Source: Valencia hispanica (lineage: Eukaryota > Chordata > Actinopteri > Cyprinodontiformes > Valenciidae). From it: a stretch of DNA of 64,000 bases. Shown piece by piece: positions 12,388 to 22,551 of this stretch. The position numbers and the translations under genes were made by a program. The stretch's first letter is position 1. Each line of letters begins with the position of its first letter. The stretch is from contig OY747713.1 in the NCBI GenBank assembly GCA_963556495.2, forward strand, positions 51,638,328 through 51,702,327. Direction: 5' to 3'. Under the pieces are notes generated by a model. That model saw only the letters and a program-made list of their open reading frames with translations. It did no database searches and had not been told where the DNA came from.

Positions 12388-14820
12388 TCAATTCAAAAAT
12401 ACTTTATTGATCCCAGAGGGAAATTAAGTGTTGGTATAGCTCATATAATTAATTCTTTAAGGAGTTGTTGTAGATAATGATGGCTGTGGGCAGGAAGGAT
12501 TTCCTGTAGCGGTCTGTATTGCAGCGAAACTGAAGAAGCCTCCGACTGAAGACGCTCTGTTGTTGTATGACTGTCTCATGAAGAGGATGCTCAGGGTTGT
12601 CCATAATTTTTTTGATTTTATGAAGAATCCTTCTTTGCATTATCATCTCCAGATTTTCCACAGTTGTCCCAAGAACAGAACCAGCCTTCTTTATCAGGTT
12701 GTTTAGCCTTTTTAAATCCCTGGCTCTGATGCTGCTACCCCAACAGATGACGGCTGAAGAGATTACACTCTCCACAACAGACTTGTAGAAGATCTACAGC
12801 ATCTTGCTGCAAACCTTGAAGGACCTAAGCTTCCTCAAGAAGTACAGTCTGCTCTGTCCTTTCTTGTAGACGGCTTCACTGTTGCGCCTCCAGTCCAGTC
12901 TGTTGTCAAGGTGAACTCCGAGGTATTTATATTCCTCAACCACCTCCACTTCTTCTCCCATGATGGAAACAGTGTTTGACTTATCCCTGTTTCTTCTGAA
13001 ATATACAATCATCTCCTTTGTTTTGTTCACATTCAAGGTGAGATGATTGTTTCCACACCATGTCACAAAGCGGTCCACCAGCTCTCTGTATTCAGCTTCT
13101 TGTCCATCTCTGATACACCCGACAATTGCAGAGTCATCTGAGTATTTCTGCAGTTGACAGGTCTCTGATTTGTACTGGAAGTCTGAGGTGTACAGAGTAA
13201 AAAGGAATGGTGAGAGTACGGTCCCTTGTGGTGCTCCTGTGCTGCTGACCACCTGGTTTGACACACAATTCTTCAGTCTCACAAATTGTGGTCTGTTGGT
13301 CAGGTAGTCATTGATCCAGGCGATTGTTGAGGGCTCCACCTGTGTCTTCAGGAGTTTCTGACAAAGCAAATCAGGCTGAATTGTGTTAAATGCACTAGAG
13401 AAATCAAAGAACATGATCCTCACAGTGCTGCCTGCTTTGTCCAGATGACAGTGGGTTGGTTGAAGTAGGTGGATGATGGCATCTTCAACTCCAACTCCAC
13501 AGCGATAAGCAAACTGCAGTGGGTCCTGATACGTTCTTGTTTGCTTACTCAGGGGTGCCAACAGGAGTCTCTCCAGGACCTTCATGATGTGGGATGTCAG
13601 GGCAACGGGTCTATAGTCATTGATGACTGATGGGTGAGTTCTCTTTGGTACTGGAACAAGGCAGGATGTCTTCCACAACACTGGAACCTTCTCCTGAGTT
13701 AAGCTAAGGTTGAAGAGGTGCTGCAGAATCCCACAGAGCTGCTCTGCACAGGCCTTCAGGACTCTGGGGCTGACACCATCTGGACCTGCAGCCTTGTTCC
13801 GGTTCAGTTTCTCCAGCTGCCTCTTCACCTGACCTTTGGAGACAGACAAGTGGGAGGGGGAGGCAAAGGGGGTAGCAGCATTTCCTGACTTGGTTGAAGT
13901 CAAACTTGTGGAATTAGAAGAGTCCATGGCTGAGGTGAAGGATAAAACATCCGAGGTGTAACAGGAAAGCTGTTGATCAGAGGATAGTGGGATGTCTGTT
14001 TGGCTGGGAACAGGAGAGGGGGATGCTGAGCTAGTTCCTGAACTGAACCTGTTGAAGAATGTGTTCAGTTCATTGGCTCTGTCCAGACTTCCATCTATCC
14101 AATCTTTCCTGTCCTTAAAACCTGTGATCTTTCTCATTCCTGACCAGACATCTCTGATATTGTTCCTCTGTAGTTTGTTCTCCAGCTTCTTCCTGTATGC
14201 CTCTTTGCTGTCTCTGATCTTGACCTTAAGTTGCTTCTGTATACTCCTCAGTAATTCCTTGTCTCCCTCCCTGAAGGCTCTTTTTTTCTTGTTTAGCAGT
14301 TCCTTCAGGTCACTGGTGATCCAGGGTTTGTTATTAGGGAAGCATCTCACTGTTCTGGTGGGGATGATGTTGTCCACACAGAAGTTTATATAGTCAGTCA
14401 CACACTCAGTCATGGCATTGATGTCCTCTCCATGTGCTTGGCAAAGAGTCATCAAGTCTGTGGTTGCAAAACAACCCTGCAGGGCTTCTTCAGCTTCCTG
14501 TGACCATTTTCTCACAGTTCGTTTTGTAACAGGTTGCCTCTGAACAAGTGGTTTATATTCTGAACAGAGAAAAACAAGATTGTGATCTGATTGTCCCAGA
14601 GGAGGTCTTGGTTTGGATGTGTATGAATCCTTTACATTTGCATAAAACAAATCCAAGGTCCTGTTTTCTCTTGTAGAGCAGCTGACAAACTGTTGAAATG
14701 TTGGAAGTGTAGTAGAGAGCGAGGCATGATTAAAATCACCAGATATTGCCACAAAAGCATTGGGGTGCTGTGTCTGTAGCTTAGCAACAATGGAACTGAT
14801 GCACTGGTATGCAGTGAGAG
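12388..14820 (-). mobile_element. Rex1: Rex1 LINE, 5'-truncated
   Basis: An antisense Rex1-type non-LTR retrotransposon. Its 3' end (left side, about 12,388-12,425) has the TTTATTGATCCCAGAGGGAAATT-class terminus that also appears in sense at 15,745-15,796. CCAT at both ends (12,384-12,387 and 14,821-14,824) is a candidate target-site duplication. The flanking inverted-repeat arm is continuous across the element when it is removed, as the left arm shows. The endonuclease N-terminus is missing, as expected for a 5'-truncated insertion. Confidence 0.88.
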
Positions 14821-14824
14821 CCAT
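12449..14824 (-). pseudogene. Rex1 ORF: endonuclease C-terminus plus reverse transcriptase, one stop
   Basis: A 679-codon frame from 14,833 and a 108-codon frame (12,449-12,775) are the same frame, separated by one TAG at 12,794-12,796. The start is artificial: the first three codons of the long ORF come from flanking DNA. In order it shows an endonuclease remnant (ISGDFNHA, later GQSDHN), a basic linker, RT fingers (NRNKAAGPDGVSPRVLK), palm motif A (FFDFSSAFNT), TGAPQGTVLSP, the catalytic YSDDSA, and a thumb and C-terminal domain. YSDD replaces the usual FADD/YADD but keeps both aspartates. A single nonsense change in such a long frame points to a young copy. Confidence 0.88.
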
Positions 14825-15149
14825 GTCCGCCAAAAGACATGGAGGCTACGTAACATCCGGGTCACTGAACTGACACTCCAGAAATCACTGTCCAATGAGA
14901 AAGCACTTCTCAGAACCCCCTCCCACCCAAGAGGTTTTTGCCAGAAGCACAAACAAAAAGTCAGGGAGCGTAACTGCAAAGACTGCAGTGAGAGCCAAGC
15001 TCTGATCAGCGAGAATGAAACTGAGGAAACTGATAACAAATACTGTCAAACAAAACAAAAAATGACAAAGGCCTTATTGTTGGGATTCCATGTTTCATAA
15101 GATGAACTGAACAGACTGCTGGACGGCAGGAAGCCATTTCAAAGATGGA

Positions 15150-16015
15150 CTGAGCAGACCACATTTCCCAGCAATCCTAGTGGTGACCCTCAACACATTC
15201 CTATTGGTCCGTGGCCACCAATGGTGACATCAACGATGACATCACGGCCAAAGGGTACATTCTTGAATTGCGCCGCTCAAGGTGGCAGCATGTTGGAGTA
15301 GCTCTGTTGCTTTGGTTCATGTTTTTTCTTTTTAAAACTGTTATTCTTCCATTTCTGGTAGAAACATTGTTTTTGTGGACAACTGTTCTCTCTGGTTTGG
15401 AATGCTGTGCAGCTTGAAGGATTTTTGCTGATACTTTTTATTTTTGGACATTTGTTATGATGCATAACCATGGCAACAAGGTGGTTTACAACAGCAGCTG
15501 ATTAACATCACAAAAGCTCAAATAATACCTCAACTACAGCCACAAAACCCTGATGAGTTGAAAAGAAGACGCCATAGATCCAGAGCATCCTCTACATCAG
15601 ACTGTCATACAACTACAGAGCGTCTTCAGTCAGAGGCTTCTTCAGATCTGCAGAGCGCTACAGGAGATCATCCCTACCCACAGCCATCAGCATCTACAAC
15701 AAATCTTTGAAGGAACTTGCATAATGAGTTACAACAACATTTAATTTCCCTTTGGGATTAATAAAGTAATTTTGAATTGAATTGAATTAAATTGAATAAG
15801 AGTGGTAGTGGCTGCCATTTCAAACTGTTTTCAGCAGAGGTTCTTCGCAGAAACTCCGGCTAAACAGAGGACATCTCACCGGTGAAGATTCTCTTTCATT
15901 CTGACCCGCTGGACCGGGAAGAACTCATTTCAAAGCTTCGAAGTGCTCATCCTGTTCGTGTAGCCAGTTTGAGCTGTATCCGGACTGTTCTAAGACAGTT
16001 CAATCTCCAGGCCTG
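15150..16015 (+). repeat. LTR-like repeat X, copy 3
   Basis: Sense copy within the right arm, closely related to copy 1. CCAAT and CRE-like motifs are present at about 15,203-15,243. The TATA-like CTATAAGAG expected next is split by the insertion at 15,257-15,796. After the insert it continues to about 16,015 and then stops, missing the distal part found in copy 1. Confidence 0.6.
15257..15796 (+). mobile_element. Short internally deleted Rex1 derivative
   Basis: The last 240 bp match the end of Rex1 in sense (ORF end around 15,590-15,720, then TTTCCCTTTGGGATTAATAA and an AATTG-type tail). The first 300 bp are not in the antisense Rex1 nearby and may be the Rex1 5' region, which would make this a deletion derivative moved by Rex1 proteins. 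It encodes nothing intact. Comparison with copy 1 places its insertion inside the TATA-like motif of X. Confidence 0.65.
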
Positions 16016-16282
16016 AGGAAACTGATAACAAAAATACATAATGTCAAAAAAAAAAACGACTTTGTACTTTTGCTGTAAAAGTTGATTGCAAATAGTACGT
16101 TTTACTTTTCAAACAACTTTTTTCTTTTTTCAGTATTTTTTTTCTCTCTCAATTCCTTAATTTTGTTTGTCTTAAGTTTTGTTTCTCAGGGTTTTCTTGA
16201 TCATTTTGGCACAAATCTAATTCAGTCTAACTAACTAATTCCAGACTTGTAGAGATTTACATTTCTCGAAATTTCCAGTGAC

Positions 16283-17330
16283 AGGCTGGAGGGGGAGGCA
16301 AAGGTAGCAGGAACATCTCCTGATTTGGCTTAAGACAAGAGTGTATAACCAGAAGGGTCAGTGGCCCTGGTGGCCTTCCTGAATGCCTTCCTGCAGTCTC
16401 TAATCTTGACTTTAGGTTACTTTTATATATCCCTCAATCATTGCTTCTCCCACTCCCTGAAGGTTATTTTTTTGTTGCGCAGTTCCTTCATGTCGCTGGT
16501 GATCCAAGATTTGTTATTAGAAAGGATCTCACTGGTTTGGTGGGGTTGGTGTTGTCCACTCATGGCACTGATGCTTTTCCATGTCGCTGGCACAGTGTCT
16601 CCCTGTCTGTGGCCTGCAAACCAACCCTGTAGAGCTTCTTCAACTCTCTGACCATCGTCTCACAGTTGTCATTTACGGGTTGCACCTGAACAAGGGAGAC
16701 AGAATAGACTAAGACCTGATTTCCTTGGGGGAGCTCTTGATTTGGAGATGTATTTAACATTCTGAGATTTTTTACTCTGATAGTAGTAGTAGTAATAAAC
16801 CGTTGTATCTCGGGAAGAGGGTTTCAACAGTTTCCTTGCATGGTTCATCTGCACCGGGCCCAGTGTCCTTTTTTGCTGTTGCTTTTAACTGTGTGTGCGT
16901 GGGAGTTGGGTTGGGGGGGGTATAACGGTGACCATGCTTTTAAATCTGTGGGGGAGGGATGGGAATGTGGTTTATGTGGGGTCATTTTAATCTGTAAAGC
17001 ACTTTGTGATGCAATTTCTTGTATGAAAAGCGCTTCATAAATAATGTTTGATTTGATTTGAACAGTCACGCAGAGAGTGAGAGGTGGTTGGAATAACCAG
17101 ACATTGTCACAAATCCATTGCGGTCTTTAGTCTGCAGTGTAGCAACAAGAAAGCTGATGACATCACGTTTAATGAGCTTTCTAGGTGAACGTATGATGAC
17201 ACAGTAAATCCTCCAAAATAATGGATTTTGATGATTGCTTCGACACCTGACTCCATTCATCTCTTTGGGATTTTTAGGTGTGGTCTTGCCTAAATACGTT
17301 GCCATCTCGAGATCGGGCCGCGTGTTTTGA
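16283..17330 (-). mobile_element. Decayed Rex1 fragment, split by an L2-B tail
   Basis: Antisense sequence in two parts (16,283-16,831 and 17,061-17,330) aligns with the linker and endonuclease region of the Rex1 at 13.85-14.8 kb. Many substitutions, indels and a TAG-repeat expansion near 16,783 leave no ORF. It extends further toward the Rex1 5' end than the younger copy does. Confidence 0.7.
16832..17060 (+). mobile_element. L2-B LINE 3' tail insertion
   Basis: Matches, in the opposite orientation, the 3' UTR ends of L2-B at 30,814-31,050 and 54,571-54,810, including AAGCACTTTGTGATGCAA and the terminal GATTTGATTTGA. AACAGT on both sides (16,826-16,831 and 17,061-17,066) is the target-site duplication within the Rex1 relic. 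Confidence 0.85.
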
Positions 17331-17425
17331 TATATAGATCTTGGAGATGAACGCTACGGTACATCTCGCGTCCAGGGAGACGGAAGAATAATTAACTAGA
17401 GAAAGAAATTGGAGTTGTTTAATCA

Positions 17426-17477
17426 GGTCTGTGGGTAATTAGGGCCTTATTTGGCAGGCCCTAATTACCTACAGACC
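17426..17477. repeat. Strong 22-bp hairpin
   Basis: Two 22-base arms (17,426-17,447 and 17,456-17,477; GGTCTGTGGGTAATTAGGG at the left) are complementary with one mismatch around an 8-base loop. No ORF is attached. It could be a mini foldback element or a small-RNA hairpin. Confidence 0.75.
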
Positions 17478-17966
17478 TTTATTTCCGTCAATTATATTGA
17501 TTCTACGCTTACAACTAATGGATAAAAACGGCATTTAAGATTAGAATATTACATCTGACCGATGAAAACCATTTGTAATACAGACGTGGGCTTAATGAAA
17601 AGTATGTTTAGTATCTTTTTAAGGGTTACTTTGGAAAGGTACTTTTGACCTGACAAACAAGCCAAATTGAAACGCATATTCTAATTTACTGAATATAACT
17701 GTAGTTTCTAATGTTCATTTTTATAGCTTTTCTCACACTAGTGGCCTTTATCTGCAGTAATCAGACAACAAATGTGCAGAGAGAAGAGGGGAAAACATGC
17801 AGCAAAGGTTGGGAATTGAATCTTGGACAGCTGCGTTGAGGTCTCTGTTTATTGGATGCCCGTTCTACCTATACACCATTCACCAGCCCACAATTACACA
17901 TTTTGTGGTTATTGCTAGAGATTGATTTCTCTAAGTTAATTAATGTGTGTTGTGATGTCTTTTCAG
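17478..17966. other. Unclassified; small stretch shared with 53.7 kb
   Basis: The stretch at about 17,525-17,560 (CATTTAAGATTAGAAT) recurs at 53,729-53,750 with neighbouring similarity, so part of this is a dispersed repeat. No gene seen. Confidence 0.4.
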
Positions 17967-18038
17967 GAGGAAGAAGAGCAGCCACAGGAGGATGACTCTG
18001 TTAAACAGGAAACAGCAGCGGAGGAGAGTCCAAACTGA
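17967..18038 (+). other. Possible terminal coding exon, acidic C-terminus
   Basis: A pyrimidine-rich tract and CAG (17,961-17,966) precede an open stretch coding a very acidic peptide (EEEEQPQEDDSVKQETAAEE then SPN and TGA). AATAAA follows at 18,217-18,222. Acceptor, acidic C-terminus, stop and poly(A) signal are what a last exon would show, and it does not look like any element here. It is short and could be chance. I cannot name a gene. Confidence 0.3.
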
Positions 18039-18239
18039 AGCTATGCCAGAGGAAACTGTCTGCTGCTTTTGCTCCAAGCCTTCAACTCCTGTCGTTGCCT
18101 TTTTCTATTCAGACTACAGCACATATAAACTTTCTACTAGCCTCCCAAAGTTTCTATTCAGCCATCAGACATTTTATTTAGTGTCTGCTCCGGAAGATTT
18201 AGTATTCTAGAAAGAAAATAAAGAACTGTATTTTTTGGA

Positions 18240-19194
18240 AGTTTCATAGGTGGAGTTTGTAGTTTTTATTGGTGGAGCTGCACAGATGGGTAGGTTTAAG
18301 TCCTCTTCTTAAAGAAGAGAGGAACCGAGCCAGAGGAGCAAAAACAGCAGAGTTACTCACATTATGTCTGACAGCTGGCCACCTCCAGCATTTCTGACTC
18401 TTCCATACAGTCTATTTTCATACTTTAATGATCAGAAAGTGTGTTCACTCAATGTCCTGTTTACAAAATGAAGGTCTTGCACAGCATAGCAGAATGTTCT
18501 TCAAATGCATTTCATTTGACTTTGACTGGATGATTATTTTACTTCATTTTTTTCCATATATTTTTATTTCTTCCTCTTCACTGGCTTCTTTTCTCACATA
18601 TAACACTAATCTGAAAACCTTTTTAAAAACTTTGATATGAACTGTTGTGGGCTTTTAAAAATAAAATAACCCAGCAGTTTTACCTGCTTGTGATCTGAGG
18701 TTCAGACATGGTAAATGTGTGGGCTTCTTCTCAATCATCTCACATTTGAAATGTGCTGAATTTTGCTGAATGTTTTCCGTGAGTAGCAATCAGTGATCTA
18801 AGATCAACTGCCCTGTGCAATGTTTTTGAACCAACACAAAGTGAGTCAGAAATGAAGACTTTATTTTCTAGACTCTTACCCTCATCTATCCTTCAATTTG
18901 ACCAGAACCACTGTCCAACTAAAAACATATCAGAAACTTAGTCCTTTTAGAGGCCACTTTTAAAATCCCAGTGAATTTGACGGTGGAAATGGCTTTCTTA
19001 TATATCCTACAGATACCAATGCACAATAAATATATGAAACTCTGTGTTTTCTGACCGTATTTGTTGTCTGTCATTAGTGCAGTGATTGATTGTGGATATG
19101 TACCTAACTTTGGAAGAGCTCTGCCCTTTCTGTAATGTGCTTCATCTTTGCTGGGAAAGCCAGAAGGCAGAGACTCACCCTCTGATATGGAGGA
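18240..19194. other. Unclassified A-T-rich sequence
   Basis: No supported gene or repeat. The short ORF at 18,428-18,640 has no motif. Confidence 0.4.
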
Positions 19195-19560
19195 GTTAAT
19201 CCCCCTTATTTTGGCTTAGAGCCTTTATGCTCCTTTCCACTATCGTAACCTCTCAGGTAATTTTACCAGACCATCACGGTACGTGTCTCTATTTCATCGG
19301 AACAGCCCGAAAGGACCATATTCCGGGCCATTTCAGGAACCAACAGAGTATGAACCATGGGGTATGTACTCGGAAATGGCCTGGTAAAGTCGCTAGATCG
19401 GGAGCTGTGGTTAACTCATGCTGATTGGTTGTAACTCTCTGGGAAATTATATCAGCACACGTCACCAAACAACCCACTTTTGTAAAATTTGAAGAGTTTG
19501 CTGGCAAAGCAGAATGGAAGGAAAAGAAAATAAGAAAAGTTACACCAAGTGGAGCAACCA
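19195..19560. repeat. Dispersed repeat shared with 52.72 kb
   Basis: The part at about 19,400-19,530 (GGAGCTGTGGTTAA, then CACCAAACAACC and TTGCTGGCAAA-like) is repeated at 52,722-52,820 with substitutions. It looks like a fragment of a non-autonomous DNA element, but I cannot define its ends. Confidence 0.45.
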
Positions 19561-19582
19561 TTGCAGTGTATTACAACATAAA

Positions 19583-19830
19583 TCAATTCATTTTATTGAT
19601 ATAGCGTCAATTCACAACACGTTAACTCAAGGCACTTTACAAGAAAAGTCATTTCAATTCAATTGTACATGCATTCCAATTAATAATTAATATATTCCAC
19701 TGCATTATTCCAATCAGTTTAAAAGTTTTCTATTCAACGAATCCCAGCAGATTGGATTAAATCATTGACTTGCAGCATTCACTCCTCCTGAACGAACATT
19801 TAGCGACAGTAGAGAGTCACCTGCGTTGTG
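19583..19830 (-). mobile_element. L2-C 3' tail, antisense
   Basis: Reverse complement of the L2-C UTR end, with the antisense AATTGAATTG tail at its left and GAATCCCAGCAGATT about 160 bp in. It diverges after about 19,820. Confidence 0.75.
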
Positions 19831-20065
19831 TCGTTGACTTCACAGCAATCTATGGGCAGAACTTTGTGCCATCAGAAACAAAATTTGAATACGTTCATTA
19901 TGAATTTGCATCACTCAGACTGAATCTGAAATGTTCAACTTGAATAAATGCTTTTTTTTTTTTACTGAATTGTCCTAATTTGAAATCCAATGTTTTAGTT
20001 TGGAAATGACTGACACTAAACTGAAATTTAATTTTATGTTTTGAAAATGAATTCATTTGCTTTAA

Positions 20066-20612
20066 AGGCAGGGTATACGATTTCAATCGCAACACTTTTT
20101 TCAGTACTGGGAGAAATGCTCTTCATATATCGATGGCAACCCATAAGTTTGGAGTTATTTAACATGACAGAGTAATCATTAATCCCTGTACAGGGAGAAA
20201 CCTTGGGAAAACCTCATCCAATCAAACTTTACGGTCCGTTCCGGATAATAGGGTCGTAAGCCAAACTTCTGTGTCCAGCACCTCCCCCATGTTTGTGCAC
20301 GCATCGCGCGTTCTCAGCTGTAAACAGGAAGTCAGGTTGCGTTACCCCAAACATGTACAAGAAAAATCGTCTAAAAATATTTTTAAAATAATGTTGAATA
20401 CAATGTCAACATTTTCTTACTTGTGAATGCGCCATGTACTCAATGGAAGCCGGAGAACACGAATCTCCACGAGAACCAACGAGACTATGCTGACTGCGCG
20501 TGCTTGTGTTATAGAGGCGTGGCTTAGGGAGAGAGCCTGAAAAAAGGGGTGGGATTTTTTATTTTTAAATAACGCCCTCTGAACAGCTCTCCCAGAAACG
20601 CATACCCTGCCT
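20066..20612. mobile_element. Second TTAA-flanked MITE
   Basis: AGGCAGGGTATACG at the left and CGCATACCCTGCCT at the right form a near-perfect inverted repeat, with TTAA outside each end (20,062-20,065 and 20,613-20,616). The 547-bp interior has no ORF. Its target and AGG start resemble the MITE at 2107, but the inner sequence is different. Confidence 0.8.
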
Positions 20613-20995
20613 TTAAAACTTTATTGCATCCTTTTGCAAATATAGCTCTGACACTTTCAGTTTCACTTCTCACCATTCAGTTTCAGTTCTGCAACTCAGT
20701 TTCAGTTCTTAAATTCAGTTTTTTGGGTCAGACATCTGGGTCCTTGAGAAGTAATGGAGCACAGAGTAACAGAACTATATTGTACTTCAGCCAACCATTG
20801 GCATCCTGAGCTAGAGCAGGACATATATGAAGTTGTCAGATGTCAATTTTCATGCCAAATGAGCAGCGGCCATACTCGCAGGTTGGTATAAAATGTATAA
20901 GTGTCATGTAAACAAACAATAACCTAACAGTAACTGCTATCCTAACTATAGCTGTTAGCTAAAAGACCAGTTTCTCAGCATCTCAATGGGTTTCA

Positions 20996-21812
20996 AGGAT
21001 TTCCTTCTTTCACCTCCGGAATATTGCTATAATTAGAAACATCCTGTCCAGGAGTGATGCTGAGAAACTAGTCCATGCATTTGTTACCTCAAGGGTGGAC
21101 TACTGTAATTCTTTACTATCAGGAAGTCCACAAAATAATTAAAAGCCTTCAGTTGATCCAAAATACTGCAGCAAGAGAAATCACATTTCTCCTGTTTTAG
21201 CTTCCCTTCATTGGCTCCCTGTTAAATCCAGAATAGAATTTTAGATCATTCTTATTACAAATAAAGCCCTAAATAATCAAGCTCCATCATAAATCATAGA
21301 TCTGATGCAAATGCCATTTGGACGCGGGGTATCGACTTGGATGATGGTCTCGGCGGCTGAAAATCCCCTGTGTCCTGTTATCAATTTTTCACTTTCTTTA
21401 ACATAGAAAGTATCCTTATATCAGATCTTCTGTTCTTTCTGTGTCTCTGCTCTGTCTTCTCAAACCCCCAGACGGTCGTGGCAGATGGCCGCTCCTACTG
21501 AGCCTGGTTCTGTTGGAGGTTTCTTCCTGTTAAAGGGGAGTTTTTCCTCTCCACTGTCGCTACATGCTTGCTCAGTATGAGGGATTGCTGAAGGATTGCT
21601 GTGGTTGGAAGTCTGCTTCAACTGAACCCAACCTCAAGTCAATGACTCAATGCAATCTGCTGGGATTCTTTACATAGGAAACTAACTCAAACTTTAAACT
21701 AACTGGAATGTTTGTATGATTGTATTGAAATTACTTTTATTATAAATTGCCTTGAAATGACATCTGTTGTGAATCGGCACTACATAAATAAACTGAATTG
21801 AAATTGAACTGA
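20996..21812 (+). mobile_element. L2-C LINE 3' fragment with internal deletion
   Basis: Sense L2-C thumb region (from the CTTTCTTTCACCTCCGG-like start near 21,000) jumps at about 21,303 to the 3' UTR and continues to the AATTGAA tail. The RT C-terminal region is deleted. Stops are present throughout. Confidence 0.8.
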
Positions 21813-21814
21813 AT

Positions 21815-22012
21815 TTAATGTCATGTCTTGGTCAAAAATAACCCCGAGGTTCTTTACGTTATTACTGGAGGCAAATTTAAAACCATCTAGATTAATTGAT
21901 TGACTAAGCAGTTTCTTTTTTTAGAGCTTCTGGTCCAAAGTCGGCAGCTTCTGTCTTGTCAGAATTTAAGAGAAAAAAGTTTAGGGTCATCCAGGTTTTT
22001 ATGTTGTTGTGA
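21815..22012 (-). mobile_element. L2-C RT fragment, antisense
   Basis: Matches in reverse the L2-C segment around 4840-5020 and 59,570-59,740. With the sense fragment it forms a tail-to-tail junction. It may belong to the same disrupted antisense copy as 24.8-29.2 kb, but that is a guess. Confidence 0.7.
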
Positions 22013-22551
22013 CACAGACTGAGCGAATTTTGTCTGGTTTACATAACCATCAATAATTATGATAATTAACCAATATAAACCATAGAGGTGGTCCCCAAAC
22101 CCCTGAGGGGTGGAGACCATCAAAGGACCATTCTCCTAAGAGAAACCTTTTGGATTAGTAAACTCAAGGCAATCTCTTTCCCTGGCCTTAATGAGGAATG
22201 TGACTTTTCCCCCTTTCTATGAAGTTTGGACTTTTTATTGAAATCTATTTCTCTCTCTTCCTCTCTAGTGATATCTCTTTGTCAATGTTTAGTCTATTAA
22301 TTATGTTTTGGTAACCTACTAGTTGGTTACATGCTGTGTGACATAATGGGAAGGCTCCACCCACTAAACACCCAAGGGTGTCCATTTTAAGCTTTGTTCC
22401 TCTTCCAGTTTCTATGCCCTGATGAAAGCCAATATAGCTGCAACGCGTAGGCCCATGTGTTTGTAATCAGTCCTTGCCAAGTTGAATTAAAGGCTTTTTT
22501 ATAATTTTTCAACTTCAGAGTGCCTCTGTAATTTCTTTTTTTTGGGCCATA
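22013..22551. repeat. Unclassified repeat-like segment with GATGAAAGCC...ACGCG motif
   Basis: Contains CCCTGATGAAAGCCAATATA followed by GCAACGCGTAGGCC and AATTAAAGGC (about 22,420-22,500). This kind of motif pair is seen at the ends of several vertebrate retroelements. No coding sequence is attached and I cannot assign a class. Confidence 0.4.

Larger units (their letters stand above)
11955..16233. repeat. Right arm of the large inverted repeat
   Basis: Reverse-complement counterpart of 7479-9805. It is split by Rex1 (12,388-14,820) and by a Rex1 derivative (15,257-15,796). Without the inserts the arm is about 1.3 kb and lacks the distal part of X that is present in the left arm. Confidence 0.7.

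Noticed and set aside
13992..14393. 133-codon ORF on plus strand
   Set aside because: Exactly antisense to the Rex1 ORF and Ser/Leu-rich as expected of a shadow.
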